A stretch of DNA of 64,000 nt from Stropharia rugosoannulata (taxonomy: Eukaryota > Basidiomycota > Agaricomycetes > Agaricales > Strophariaceae). The stretch is from positions 1,364,001 through 1,428,000 of the forward strand of contig JANCIK010000002.1 in NCBI GenBank assembly GCA_028532985.1, read 5' to 3'. Numbering within the stretch: position 1 is the stretch's first letter; every line of letters starts with the position of its first letter. This document shows positions 11,046-21,589 of the stretch, piece by piece. The notes beneath the pieces were generated by a model, which saw only the letters and a list, made by a program, of their open reading frames with translations, was not told the DNA's origin and ran no database searches. The translations under genes were made by a program, and so were the position numbers.

Positions 11046-12215
11046 TGAGAGGTCTACTGCGTAGCTAGACTCGAAATTGCGAAACACAACACACACACAC
11101 CCACCCAGTGGAGCGAGATCCTATCCCTTAGATCGAGCGAACGCCCTCAACTAAACAGCTAGTATAATCTATGCTCTGCTCTGGTTCCCGTTCTGGGCGT
11201 GCGATGTATGCACCTCATGTCCTCTAGTCTTTGTAATAGCAAGTAGTGCCTGCAAGTTCATTTGTAAGGAGGGGTTTAATTCTAGTAAATCTCGGATAGA
11301 GCCTGGTTGCTAGTGGTGTGCACTAGGCAAAATGATAAATGAAATAAGTTGTTTTTAGCGAACAGCTTCACTGCGCGCACTTCCGGGTCCGGTGACCTTG
11401 TGCGATGCACGGACTCTCCAAAGTCTTTCACCCAGCAGTGCAGTCTCACAGTCTAAACACTACAGTGCGAGTTTCTGTACACGGTTGTACTGACTCCTCA
11501 CTGAGCTCTCCAAATGACCCGGTGGCCAGAAGCTATCCAAAACTCTGATGATTCACAAATACTTCACAGTTAAGACCCTAACAAAAGCTAAACACAGCCC
11601 GCTGACGGCCTGGGACAGAACCCAGCACACAGATCTAGTGGGTAGACAATTGCTTAAATTACTATAGACAAGAATACAGGTTTATATGTGATGCATGCAT
11701 GTGTACTAATCATAAGGTAAAGTAAATACTAGCAACGTGCGGCCAAAGGTCCGTGCATCGCATCCAGGCTTCTCCTCTAGTATCCTGGCCCCCTTGGCAT
11801 TCGCTGCGTGCATGTCGTTCATTCCCTCGGGCTTTTGCGCGTCTTTTGATGCGCGCCGCCACAGTCACATGATGTGTGGACTTAGACAAATTCTGCCTTT
11901 GCGATGCACACATATGAGATACGTGCATAGCCCTTCACACTGCCTTTGGTATCCGCTCAGCTGTACTCACACTGCTCTTTGCTGGTGCTTAACCGTTCTA
12001 TGCTTTCCTGATCGCTTGCACAGATGGCCAAACTATGCACTCTAGACTGTGCAGCTTGCTGACCAATCCCTCTCGCGATACGGTGCGCACAGGCGCTTAT
12101 AGTCAAGATGCTCGCACACTGATAGCTATAGACTACGAGACAGGCTCAACTCTAGTCCCTCTTGTGTTTTCCTGCGTGCAGCTATCCCTTTAAGGGAACT
12201 TCTGACAATTTACGT
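11046..12215 (-). repeat. Solo LTR (family B), copy B, inserted in the integrase
   Basis: This 1,170-bp noncoding insertion is flanked by TCCGT at 11041-11045 and 12216-12220. Deleting it with one TCCGT rejoins the integrase at GGC TAC GGA TTT GAT, giving the expected core sequence before C-I-L-S-I-T-D. Plus-strand ends are TGAGAGGTCTAC and CAATTTACG; the TG...CA core may stop at TTCTGACA (12208). A 5-bp duplication and the absence of coding sequence support a solo LTR. A relative lies at 4905-6022 and a decayed piece near 36500-36880. Confidence 0.8.
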
Positions 12216-13076
12216 CCGTAGCCAAAAAGCAGCCCTGTCACCGTCATCTTCAGGTAACAGGCCAATAAAATCCATCACAATATCTTCCAGTCTGTTGTCT
12301 GGGATAGGCAAGGGGTGCAATGGGCCCATACGGTGTGTTGTTGATGATTTGTTACGTTGACAATCGTTGCAGCCTGGAACGTAAGCATTTTCGAGTTGTG
12401 ATCTCATATTTGGCCAGAAATATGAATGTCGGATGGAGTCATAAGTTTTTGAGAACCCGAAATGCCCAAGATTATCATGTGCCATACAAAAGATATATTC
12501 ACGCATGCCACAGTTGTCTGGCACCACAAGACGTTCACCAATAAACCATAAGCCATTTCGGATGGTGATAATGGGCATGCCCTTGTGAGCAGAAAGCAGT
12601 TTGTTGCACCACGGATCGTCTGAGTAAGCAGCTCGGAGTGCAGTGACCATCTCGTGCGATAAGTGTGGGGAGCTCGAGCTATCTGTTTCTGGTCTGTCTG
12701 TAAGTGCTACCACTGCTGGCCAGATTGTATCTGCGGAGATCAAATTAACCACAGCAACTGGGAAGATCTTGTCCTCAACATATGCATATGGGTGGCATGC
12801 TGCAGCTTCTGCTTGTTTAAGAGGCTCCAGTACGTGTGAGTAGCGAGAAAGAGCATCAGCGACAGTGTTTGAGGAGCCCTTCAGATAAACAAACTTACAG
12901 TCAAAAATACAGAGATCTTCCATCCAACGTGCTTGACATCGAGACAATGTAGGTTGATGCTGAAAGTTCAACAAGGTTTTATGGTTGGTGTAAACTGTGA
13001 ATTCTGCACCAAGGAGATCAACCTTCCAATGACGTAAGGCACAAATGATGGCAAGAAGCTCCTTTTCATGAGTAGG
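12216..13076 (-). pseudogene. Ty3/gypsy RNase H C-terminus and integrase N-terminus
   Basis: The sequence follows the reverse transcriptase frame after a TAG codon at about 13077-13079, where N-Y-P-T-H-E is expected. It contains the end of the RNase H domain (EKELLAIICALRHWK; SNTVADALSRYS). It then has the integrase zinc-binding domain with paired His (AHDNLGHFG) and Cys (CNDCQRNKSS), and the first catalytic Asp region (LEDIVMDFIGLLPEDDG). The solo LTR cuts it immediately afterwards. Domain order and spacing are normal for the family apart from the nonsense codon and the insertion. Confidence 0.85.
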
Positions 13077-14612
13077 CTAATTAAGTTCAGGACCTTTGAA
13101 AGTCATAGAATCAAAAGCAACAGGTCTTGCCGTCTGCCATGTCTTTCCAAAAGATAGAACTGCACCTGAACATGTATCACTAGCATCTGTGGTAAGAAAA
13201 ATCTTATGATCTGGAGCGTCATAGTCTATTGTTGTGAGGCAGTCCCGAGAAGTAACAATCTGTTTAACAGTGTCGAAAGCCTGCTGATGGCGATCTGACC
13301 AAAATGGGAAGTTTTTCTCTGCCTCTTTGGTGGTGAGTTCATCCAGAATGCGAGACTGAGCAGCCAGGTGTGGTAGAAAGGCATTCAAATAGCGTACAAG
13401 ACCCAAAAATTGACAAACTTCCTTTTCTGAACAAGGTGCCGGCCATTCCAAGATCCCAGACACCTTTTTGTCACACGGCTCAATACTGTTCTGTGAAATT
13501 TTATGGCCCAGAAATTCCACATCATAACAAAACAGTCTAGTCTTAGCAGGATTACAATACAGACAATTTTGGCGAAGAGTGTCAAGTACAAGCTTGACAT
13601 TCACCATGTGTTCCTGTAATGAATTTGACCAAATGATAATATCATCGAGATAAACATGACAGATCTTTCCAATAAGGTGTTGTAGAGCATTGGTGAGACG
13701 TCGTTGCTGAATGGCTGGTGAATTACGAAAACCCATGGGCATAACTGTCCATTCATAAGCTCCAAATGGTGTCGAAATAGCTGTATACTTAATGCTGTCT
13801 GGGTCCATCTTAGTTTGGAAAAAAGCTTCTGTCATATCAATTTTTCCCCAAATCTTCCCTTTTGCACAATCACGGAGGATATCATCAATGCAAGGTAATG
13901 GAAATTGATCAGGTACCGTGTTATCATTAAGGGCTTGGTAATCATAGACCCAACACATCTTTGATTTGTCACCTGGCTTGGGAACAAGAAAAGACAGGGA
14001 TATAAATTCACTATTAGAGGGACGTATGAACCCTTGGTCCAACTTCTGCTGTATAAGTTCCCTGAAGAGGTCATTGAATTTTCTAGGACAACTATAATTA
14101 TGTGTGGCAATGGTTCTGTTGATATCTTTCAAACAAATGCATGCAGTCTCCGTCATGGGAAGTAAATCAGCATGTGGAATGGGTTGGAAAATGTCCTTGT
14201 AATGTTCTTTGATTTCAGCTTCATTCTCATGAAGAAGCTGTATGCATGCAAGCTGTTCAATGCAGGCTGCAATTGAGGCAATGACAGGAATCAATAAATT
14301 TGGCATGACCTTGCTGTTTGGCTGGTCAATCTTAGTGTGTATTGGTACAAGGCATAACTTTAATTCATTGAGAAAACTTCTGCAAGCTGTCATTACATCA
14401 CACGCATGTTGTCTTCTAGCTACAACAGGTCTAGCAACTCCCTGGAATTTTTTCTTCAATGAGAAATGTGGAACATGACTTTGCTTTTCATTAATTAGAT
14501 CCCACCCAGTATTGCTGCAAACAATTGTATTACGCACACCAGCATCAATCAGGTTGTTGTAAGTAAGGACAGGACAACCAAGAATTATAGGTGCAGACAA
14601 TTCCTCAGCCAC
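13077..14612 (-). pseudogene. Ty3/gypsy reverse transcriptase and RNase H
   Basis: An open frame of 511 codons. The N-terminal 40 residues finish the protease (APIILGCPVLTYNNLIDAG). The reverse transcriptase palm and fingers run from about residue 170 to 370: FLVPKPGDKSKMCWVYDYQA, LPCIDDILRDCAKGKIWGKI, FGAYEWTVMPMGFRNSPA, and the catalytic YLDD in HVYLDDIIIWS. RNase H begins with TTDASDTCSGAVLSF near residue 470. The product copies the element RNA into DNA in the virus-like particle. It ends at a premature TAG, so the polyprotein would lack integrase. Catalytic residues themselves look intact. Confidence 0.92.
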
Positions 14613-14618
14613 TAAAGC

Positions 14619-14885
14619 TCAAACCGGCATTAAAGAAAAGGTATCACAAACAGAGGATAAGAAGAGGGTAACTGTTTCACCAAAAACTTGTTCACCAACG
14701 CTTCCCCAAGCACCTGAAGCACGATACGGCTCGTCTAAGACAGTGCAAGCTAAGTGCAATTCATCAGCAAGTGAGGCACGAATTAAAACAAAGCCAGAGC
14801 CGTTATCAATCAAGAGAGGCAATATTGTAGACGTAGGCTCAGTCTGCGAGACCTGTATTCTGGCATTCCAAATGTGATGCCGCAT
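14619..14885 (-). pseudogene. Ty3/gypsy aspartic protease
   Basis: A short open frame whose core is LLIDNGSGFVLIRASLADEL, an aspartyl protease active-site region in which the usual D-[ST]-G reads D-N-G. It continues to a conserved hydrophobic strand (GETVTLFLSSVCDTFSLMPV). It lies between gag and reverse transcriptase, as expected. A stop separates it from the RT frame at about 14616-14618, where A-L-V-A-E-E-L continues in the same frame. Protease would release the polyprotein units. Confidence 0.7.
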
Positions 14886-14894
14886 GTAATTTGG

Positions 14895-15411
14895 CTAGAC
14901 ACTGTCGTCGACTGGTGCACTATGCAAATAAGAACTCACCGAAGCAACAACTGGAGCCACATTCTGAGCATCGACATTCTCAAGAGGACCAGGAGCAGAT
15001 TTAGGGTTAAAAACATCTTCATCATCTGACTGATGGTGTTCCGCATCCAAATCAGCATCTGAGAGTTCCATGGAAGTCAATGATTTGTTTGGGCCTGCAA
15101 AAGATCTATTAGCATCAACCAAACTAACAGAGGGGGGCAGAACTGCAAATGCATTCCATCCACAAGCAGGAGGAGCAGTGGGCGAAGATGGTCTATGAGT
15201 AAAAGCAGGCATCTTGGGTGGGGCTGAAGCTGTGTACAAGGGCTGTGATGTTGACAGTGCAGGAGTAACAAAAGCAACAGGAGGTATGGGTTGACGAGCA
15301 GGCAGTGAACATGCCGAGGCAATAGGGAGAGTGGCCAGGAACGTAGCATATGCTTGAGCAACCTTATTCTTTAGGTGGGGTCAGGTGAGCAGCAATGATG
15401 GCATCACCGAG
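14895..15411 (-). pseudogene. Ty3/gypsy gag/linker, C-terminal part
   Basis: The Pro/Ser/Ala-rich open frame 15239-14895 extends upstream in the same frame through NKVAQAYATFLATLP (about 15370). A TGA, probably a former CGA, lies near 15381. The region is an acidic, low-complexity linker (LSDADLDAEHHQSDDEDVF) between the gag zinc knuckle and the protease. The upstream gag half lies beyond the 1.9-kb insertion. Confidence 0.6.
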
Positions 15412-15769
15412 TTGCAGAAAGCCTGATGAAGGACCTTGTTTGGGTCTGGTCAAGTGCTCAGTGATGGCCCGTTTGTATGTCCTGCTAGAAATGATCTAAC
15501 ACAACACAACCAACAACCACAACAAAAACACACAACCAATCTCAAAACAAATGCTTCTTTAATGCGAAGTCGGGGGTCTATGTACAAAAGAAAGACACAG
15601 TTGTCTTTTATAATATAAGCCGGGTAAAATGTTTTCTTAACACAAAGACTCAGCCCAAGGGGCGTGGTGGTGTAGTGTGATAAGTGTAGTTTGTGTGCAT
15701 ATAACGCGAGGTGCTCGAATGAGACTTAGTCTGACACGACAATCAGAAAGAGAACTGAAAACTGTTTAA

Positions 15770-15928
15770 CCGCTCCAGGTATGTGCGCGACAACACTGCC
15801 TGCAAAATAACCGCTCCAGGTATACACGTAGTGTTGCCTGCAAAATGACCGCTCCAGGTATGTGTGCGACGACACTGCCTGCAAAATTAAACCGCTCCAG
15901 GTATACATTAAACGTTGCCTGCAAAACT
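15770..15928 (+). repeat. Minisatellite, four ~40-bp units
   Basis: Four tandem units start at 15770, 15811, 15849 and 15892, each beginning CCGCTCCAGGTAT and ending GCCTGCAAAA. They alternate between two subtypes, a GYGCGACRACACT type and a TACACGTAGTGTT type. Confidence 0.85.
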
Positions 15929-16490
15929 GCTTCCAGACTCAAGACTTAGTCAAGTAATCCGTCAAAAGCTTTGAACTCTCTCTAAACTCGCAGTGAGGAC
16001 TTTAAACCATATATATTCACTCTAGGTAAATCTACTCGGGGGAACCTGCTATTCTACGTTACATGCTGGGGTATTTATACGTTTCTGGGAGATGGGTTTT
16101 CGTAGGCGCCCGGAGGTGTTCTCTACTAAAACCTCGCACCCGATTGGTTTGTAGGTCCATACGGTTCTGCCCGTTTAATTACATTTTAGTCGTTCTAGAT
16201 GAGTGGAGTAAGAATTTGAAATAACTGAAAAAGGATAGATTCTGAAGGCTTGTCAGGAACGAGCCTATTTTTAGAACGGTTAAACCGTCTTTTGGTGCCT
16301 GGGCGTCTGTCTGCCTCCTGAGTACAGTCAGTTTTACTATGCCTTGGCTTTTTGGAATGTAAGCCGGGACAGAGTTACCCCACTGGTGAGTCATCTCGCC
16401 TCCGACTGTACCCGCTTTTCAGGGTCTATCAGGCTCTTGCCAAATAGCCCGCTATATTCCCTCTGTATGGCCAGTACGAGACCTCGCTAA

Positions 16491-16913
16491 TTAGCCCGGT
16501 AGAACTGTCTAAGTTTATTAGCCCGGCTTATTGACCTTTGCTAATTAACCCGGTATAACGTTCAATCAAACAGCCCAGTATAATGACTAAGTCATTTAGC
16601 CCAGTATAATGCCCAAGTCAAATAGCCCGGTATAATTACTCGAGTTAAATAACCCGGCATAATGATTTGCTTTTCCTAATCTCTCGTTTTCGATGGCTGG
16701 TTTTTAGAAGACTGACCCACTATAAGTCTCTAGTCGAGTTTCTTCGTTATGGTTGGTGTCATTTAACCCGGTATAATTTAACCCGGTACAATGCCTCTGC
16801 CTTTGCGCTCTGTTTAACCCGCTTATCTGACTTCCTCGAAACTGAAGACATTACTAAGTGTATTTCTTGGGCAGTAACTTTTCATTTAGCCCGGTATAAT
16901 TATACCGGGTTAA
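16491..16913 (+). repeat. Minisatellite based on AGCCCGGTATAAT
   Basis: At least nine spaced copies of (T/A)AGCCCGGTATAAT or AACCCGGTATAAT, about 25-35 bases apart at first, with later copies near 16757-16790. The last pair (16886-16912) forms an inverted repeat, CCCGGTATAATTATACCGGG. Confidence 0.75.
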
Positions 16914-17318
16914 ATACAAAGCATACCTGTGCTCTCCTTTATGCCGGGCTTATTATTATTCTAACTTTAAGCCGGTCAGATGCGCTTACAAGCCATACTG
17001 GTCCTGCAACTAAGTCCAACCGTAAAGGCTTATTAACCCACTTGTTTAAAGTCTCTTGGTTTACTCTCCAGTTAAGTTCTTTAACGTGGACAGTTACCGT
17101 CGTCACTTTTACTTAAGCTTTTAGTGTGGTTTCGCTTATAGTTAAAATAGCCCGCTTAATTGATTAAGTGGAGGTCTACACTTGTCTTCGTTATTCTCTG
17201 TCTCTCATTGGGTCATACTGAAGTCTTTAATATGACTTTAATAGTCTAGACTACTGAAATGATAGGATTTGTAGTAAAATCGCAAAATTTCATGGCCGGG
17301 CACTTAGGTGCCCTATCA

Positions 17319-18954
17319 CCGAGTACACAGTTCATAATTATCTCCACGGCAGTACGGGTACGGGCAAGCAGCTGACACATGTTCCGAGAGAAGTTCACGA
17401 CAACAGTAACACACTGCACAAAGTTGTAGCATCTCATGTTCCTCATCAGTGATAGGTGGGGCCAGGGGAATACCCTCTGCCTTCCACGCTGTATAAAACT
17501 TGTCATGTTCTGCCTGGATCAGAGGCGGCACATTGAAGTTAGGACGACGTGACGAGAAGGCACCAGACAAGCCAGAGCCAAAAGCACGAGAGCCTGATGC
17601 CTGAACAGGTATCGTGTTCGGATTCTGAACAGCACGAACAGCACCTACAAAAGCCTTAGGGTTATCTTCGGAACAGAAGCATTTTGACACTGAGCCTGCC
17701 GACACAACATCTGTTGCTGAGGGAGAGGTAGAGTATGAATCCAAGGTGTGCTTAGATGTAGAGCTCTGTCCAGGGTGATATCCTTTACTAGTCCACAAAA
17801 AGTCCTGAATCCCCTTGACATGAGCAACCCATTGTTGCTGCTGCGGGTTTTCAGGAGACTTCAGAAGATCAAGCTGTTTGAGGAGAACTCCATTGTGAGG
17901 CAAGTAGAGATACATAGCAATCTTGTCAGATAGCCCAGCGTCCATGATCTTAAGCAAGTCAGCCTCAATCACATAATTCAGTGTCCTGACAAAAAAGCAT
18001 GTTGGCAGAAGAAACGCGGTGATGGTATTCCGAGACTGTCTCTGTGTCCGTCATGTGCACATGCAGGAGTTTACGCTTGATTAGCAAGTCCCAGCCGACC
18101 TGTAAGAAGGTAGCATGCATAGATTCCCATAGCTTGGCCACAGTGAATGTCTCGTCTGCAGCCCACTTCTCTTGTTGACTTGTAACCCACGACATGAAAC
18201 ACATGTTAGGATGCTGAGTGGAGATAATAGCCGTGATGTGTTGCACTTCTGAGAAAGTGGTCCATTTCTCACAGATGTGCTGATTGACAGCAGCTTGGAA
18301 CATGGCGATAACTGCTGCAGTAATTTCCCCTTCTTCTAGGCGAGGACAGCCTTTGCAAGAGTCATTGACCTTAGCATCAACAGAGGTGGTCGATGACATG
18401 GTGATGAGCACTTCAGGTTCAATATCCGAAGAAGACAAGTCCGAATCAACAAAAGATGGAAAGGTGTTTAAGGAATTAATGGGAGTCCGTGGAACTGGCG
18501 AACATTCTGGAGAAGGGTGCGAGGACAACGAAGGAGATAATGGGGGAAGTTCTGAGGACTGTCTTGAAGTCTGAGAGCGAGCTCGAGCAGATACGCAACT
18601 GGGAGGTAATGTGGAACCGTCCAAAAGAGGACTAGCAGGATGACTATGAGTTGACCTATGTGCCAGTGTAGCTGTAACCACAGGTGTAGTAGACTTCTGT
18701 GCATTACGATTAGTGATACATTGTGACGTGCAAACAGACTTAAGAGGCGAGGGAGAAATAGAACAAGCAATTTCCAATGGAGAATGTAACCGAGAGCAAG
18801 GCGGCAAAGCAACCAAAGAGTTTGTGGCAACAGCAATATCTGAATGAACAACAGAACGTGGTGATATATGCGAAGGAGTGACATTCAAGATGATGTTCGA
18901 CTCAAGGCATGTAGATGTATGCATCTCAGGAATCCGTGTTCGAGATTTTCTCAA
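17319..18954 (-). pseudogene. Ty3/gypsy gag, N-terminal and capsid part
   Basis: Two overlapping minus-strand frames (18954-17965 and 17972-17316) make one frameshifted gag. The first 170 residues are Ser/Pro/Thr-rich. After a T-T-S-V-D block comes a helical capsid-like region (EEGEITAAVIAMFQAAVNQH, WVTSQQEKWAADETFTVAKL), then FLQVGWDLLIKRKLLHV. The second frame ends in a cysteine cluster (QLCAVCYCCRELLSEHVSAA, then CPYPYCRGDNYEL), a degenerate zinc knuckle for RNA binding. The family D insertion then breaks it. Gag would form the particle shell. Frameshift and insertion make it nonfunctional. Confidence 0.7.
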
Positions 18955-18956
18955 AC

Positions 18957-19279
18957 GTGAATATATGCGCTATTTTATTAAGATCTTGCATACGAGACTC
19001 GAGTAACTTTGAGGGGAAAAGAAAAAAAAGAAAATCTTGACACGTTTGACAACTACGACAATCTCACAGTGCGCACAAAGTTTCAAAGAAAGTGGAAAAC
19101 CGCCTAAGCGGAAAACACTGGAAAGGGATGGAGGAGAGAGAGAGAAGACTTGCAGACTCACAGATCACACAGACAGAAACTGAATGTGTGCATGGATTGC
19201 AAAGGACTACGGATGGAATGGCTACAGGGGAGAGAAGTGGGGAAAGCCAAGGGAAGGAAAAGATGGCCACGTCGGCCTA
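18957..19279 (-). repeat. 5' LTR remnant of the Ty3/gypsy element
   Basis: Positions 19203-19275 match 9664-9735 almost base for base, so both belong to the same LTR family. The outer ~70 bases (TGTAAGGATG...) are missing here, and the sequence abuts a LINE endonuclease at about 19280. Downstream of GTAGTCC the two LTRs no longer resemble each other. Confidence 0.65.
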
Positions 19280-19973
19280 GTGACCTGAACACATTTTCTG
19301 GTCTGGAGAAAGATCCTGTGGCCCAGTGTTGCAAGGTTGGTATGCCCTTCAGTAGTAGCATGGACATGTTCCATTTGGCTTGGATCTCTATAAGGCAATC
19401 TGCATCCTCTAAGGCTTTGCTGGTGAACAGTCTCACTCTGTTGTTGTTGTTGTCCCATAAGGGATGATGTCTGTTGAAGTCTCTGCACCATAGTACATGC
19501 TTGTCAGTACTATAGAGGTCATTGAGGTGTTGTACAATGTAGTTGTTGAGCACTGTTTGGGCGCTGTCATTATTGCAGTTGTTGTATATGTTAAAAATAG
19601 TAAGCATTCCTGTGGACAGATCTATCTGTACTGCTGTGATGTCAGTTGTATTTGGGATTGTGATTGCATGCCATGAGTTTGTACTTAGCTCTGCATTCAC
19701 CCATATAGCTGATTGTACCCCTTTCTTCTGTCAAAGTTCACCTTCCGGATATACCTGTTGAAAGCCTGACAGTGTTGCAACATTCTGGTAGTAATTGACA
19801 TGTGGTTCCTGGATTAGTAGTACATCCCATTCATCTTTCAGAGTGTTGTTTATTAGGGTGAGATGTGTTTGTTGAGACTTGCATAGATTAGCTTGTAGTA
19901 TGTGTAGATTAGAGGGTGATATGGTATTTATTGAGTGTACACTATTGTTGTCAGTTTGGCTGTTGGTATTCAT
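19280..19973 (-). pseudogene. LINE endonuclease (Tad-like), truncated
   Basis: The N-terminus (19973-19731) has LHILQANLCKSQQTHLTLIN and VLLIQEPHV, the first catalytic motifs (Asn, Glu) of the AP-endonuclease-like domain of non-LTR retrotransposons. After a single stop the frame continues from 19730 (KKGVQSAIW), through the strand VQIDLSTGMLTIFNIYN, to WCRDFNRHHPLWD. There the canonical G-D-F-N-x-H-H reads R-D-F-N-R-H-H. The domain nicks target DNA to prime reverse transcription. The element stops at about 19280, where the gypsy LTR begins. No reverse transcriptase follows. Confidence 0.85.
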
Positions 19974-19989
19974 TGAGGTGTGGGCAGGG

Positions 19990-21462
19990 GGGGCATTGAT
20001 TCAGTGCTGCTTTCACCTGATTTGGGGGAGGGAAAGCATGTGCTAGCCATGGTTGTTGTGTTCTGTGCAGTTAGTTCAGGGAAGTCCCCTCCTGTCCAGG
20101 TCCAGGGTGCACTTGTAGGGAAGAATGGCATGGCTTTGCTGGGGTTGCACTGATTGAACTCTTTGCACTTTTTGATGAAGATTGGGCAGGTTCAGTCCGT
20201 TGCTGAGTGGCCTTCTATGCTGCATGGCTTGCAGAATCTGCTGGATTTGTTTGTGCACTTGCTACTTCTGTGGTTGTGTGCACAGTATTTGCAGGTTTTG
20301 TGTTTGCTTGCATTCCCTGGCAATGTGACTGGCATTTGTGGCATTGGGTGGGCTCGATTTTGAGTTTCTCTGCTGGTCTCCTCAATGAGTGTATTAGCAT
20401 ACCTCTCACCATGAGGTAGTTGGCCCATTCTTTGTTGGTGAGTGTAAGCAGCATGTTAGTAACTTGTTGTGTATTGTTCCGGCAGCCTATCACCTTCATC
20501 CACTTGATTTTGTGAATCATGTCATCCATCAGGTTGTTGTCTCCCATTATCTCCTCTTGTTCTTTTTTGAGATTGCAGGTTATAGGTATGAATTTCACGA
20601 CAATTTGGAATCTCCTTGGTACATATTTGACCCCCTATCTCTTTGTAATCTCCTCTGTTCTTGTTTTCTGCCTGAGCCAGGCTGCTCCTTCCTCCATTGT
20701 TATCTCAATTAATACTGATTTGAATTTGACACTTTTTTCTAGGTGGAATATATTAAAGTCAGCATTGGTGAGTCTACTGATAGTCCATTGAATCACCTGC
20801 TTTATTGTTTTGCTGTCCTGTTCCAGCCTGAGTTCCCCTTGATACCCTTCCAATGTTATCTTGACTTGACATGCTGCAATCGCAGCCCTTATAGCAACCA
20901 CCAGGTTCACCTTTGCCATTGCTCTGCTTGCTGCAGCTATCTGACTCCATGCTTGTGGTCCTGTTGGTATTTTGTGTGGTCATTGTTTTGCCTGTGCTTT
21001 GTGCTGTACTGTGGTCCATATTTCTGTAGCATCCTTCAGTTGGGACTTGACTATGTCTTCTGTTGATTCTTTTATTGCTGTGAGTTCCAACTGAAGTAAC
21101 ACAGTGATGTCCACTTTGATTTACACAGCCATTGTGGCTATGGATGTTCTGATGATTTCTTCAGTGTTGCCCTGGGCCATGAGTAGTTCTGTCATTACTA
21201 GGGCTATTGCTGAGATGGTATGTTTGTAATTGTTGTTCAACCTGGCATCTGTTGGTGTTTCTGACATTGCATATGTCCTGAGCACTGTTAGAAATGCTTC
21301 CACATCATGTATGTCATTGTTGTGTAATAGCATGTTGAGTCTCTCAAGTATTTCAATCAATTCCTTCATGTCCTTTGGCAGGTGTAAGTTGTTGCATGTG
21401 TTTGGCCGCACCATGTTTTGTGATGGCATCCCATTCTTTGGTGGCATGAAAAGTCTAATCAA
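19990..21462 (-). pseudogene. LINE ORF1 (gag-like, CCHC zinc knuckles)
   Basis: The N-terminal frame (21462-21121) is helical (LHLPKDMKELIEILERLNML). It continues after frameshifts through 20919-20635 (VNLVVAIRAAIAACQVKITL, KSVLIEITMEEGAAWLRQKT) to 20428-20192. That last part has a Cys/His cluster (CKYCAHNHRSSKCTNKSSRF, then CKPCSIEGHSATD), a nucleic-acid-binding zinc knuckle typical of Tad/I-type ORF1. At least three frameshifts and several stops are present. It precedes the endonuclease ORF with a short spacer, the normal order for this clade. Confidence 0.75.
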
Positions 21463-21589
21463 GGACTCAATTGTTGCATTGTGTATAGTATGTGTGAAAA
21501 GTGTATGTTTTATTGCTACTATGATGCTCTACAAGTTACTGAGGGCCTTATGTGGCTGTGTAACATTGTGGTAAGAGATCAAGAAGCCT

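Larger units (their letters stand above)
15412..17318. repeat. 1.9-kb noncoding insertion in gag (family D)
   Basis: The insertion sits between ATCACCGAG at 15403-15411 and ATCACCGAG at 17315-17323. Its right end, GGTGCCCTATCA, is identical to that of the related fragment at 6434. Since ATCA is part of that shared end, the duplication may be CCGAG (5 bp, LTR-like) rather than the full 9 bp. The left end TTGCAGAAAGC does not mirror the right end. It contains two minisatellites and no credible gene. A solo LTR or a nonautonomous DNA element are both possible. Confidence 0.6.
9793..19279 (-). mobile_element. Degenerate chromodomain Ty3/gypsy retrotransposon with nested insertions
   Basis: In 5'-to-3' order on the minus strand: 5' LTR remnant (19279 to about 18957), gag, protease, reverse transcriptase, RNase H, integrase and chromodomain, polypurine tract, then the LTR at 9792. 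Two later insertions split it, one in gag (15412-17318) and one in integrase (11046-12215). The order with integrase last and a C-terminal chromodomain places it with fungal chromoviruses. Nonsense codons and frameshifts throughout show it is dead. Confidence 0.85.

Noticed and set aside
19280..21462. Intact LINE
   Set aside because: No reverse transcriptase follows the endonuclease, and ORF1 has several frameshifts.
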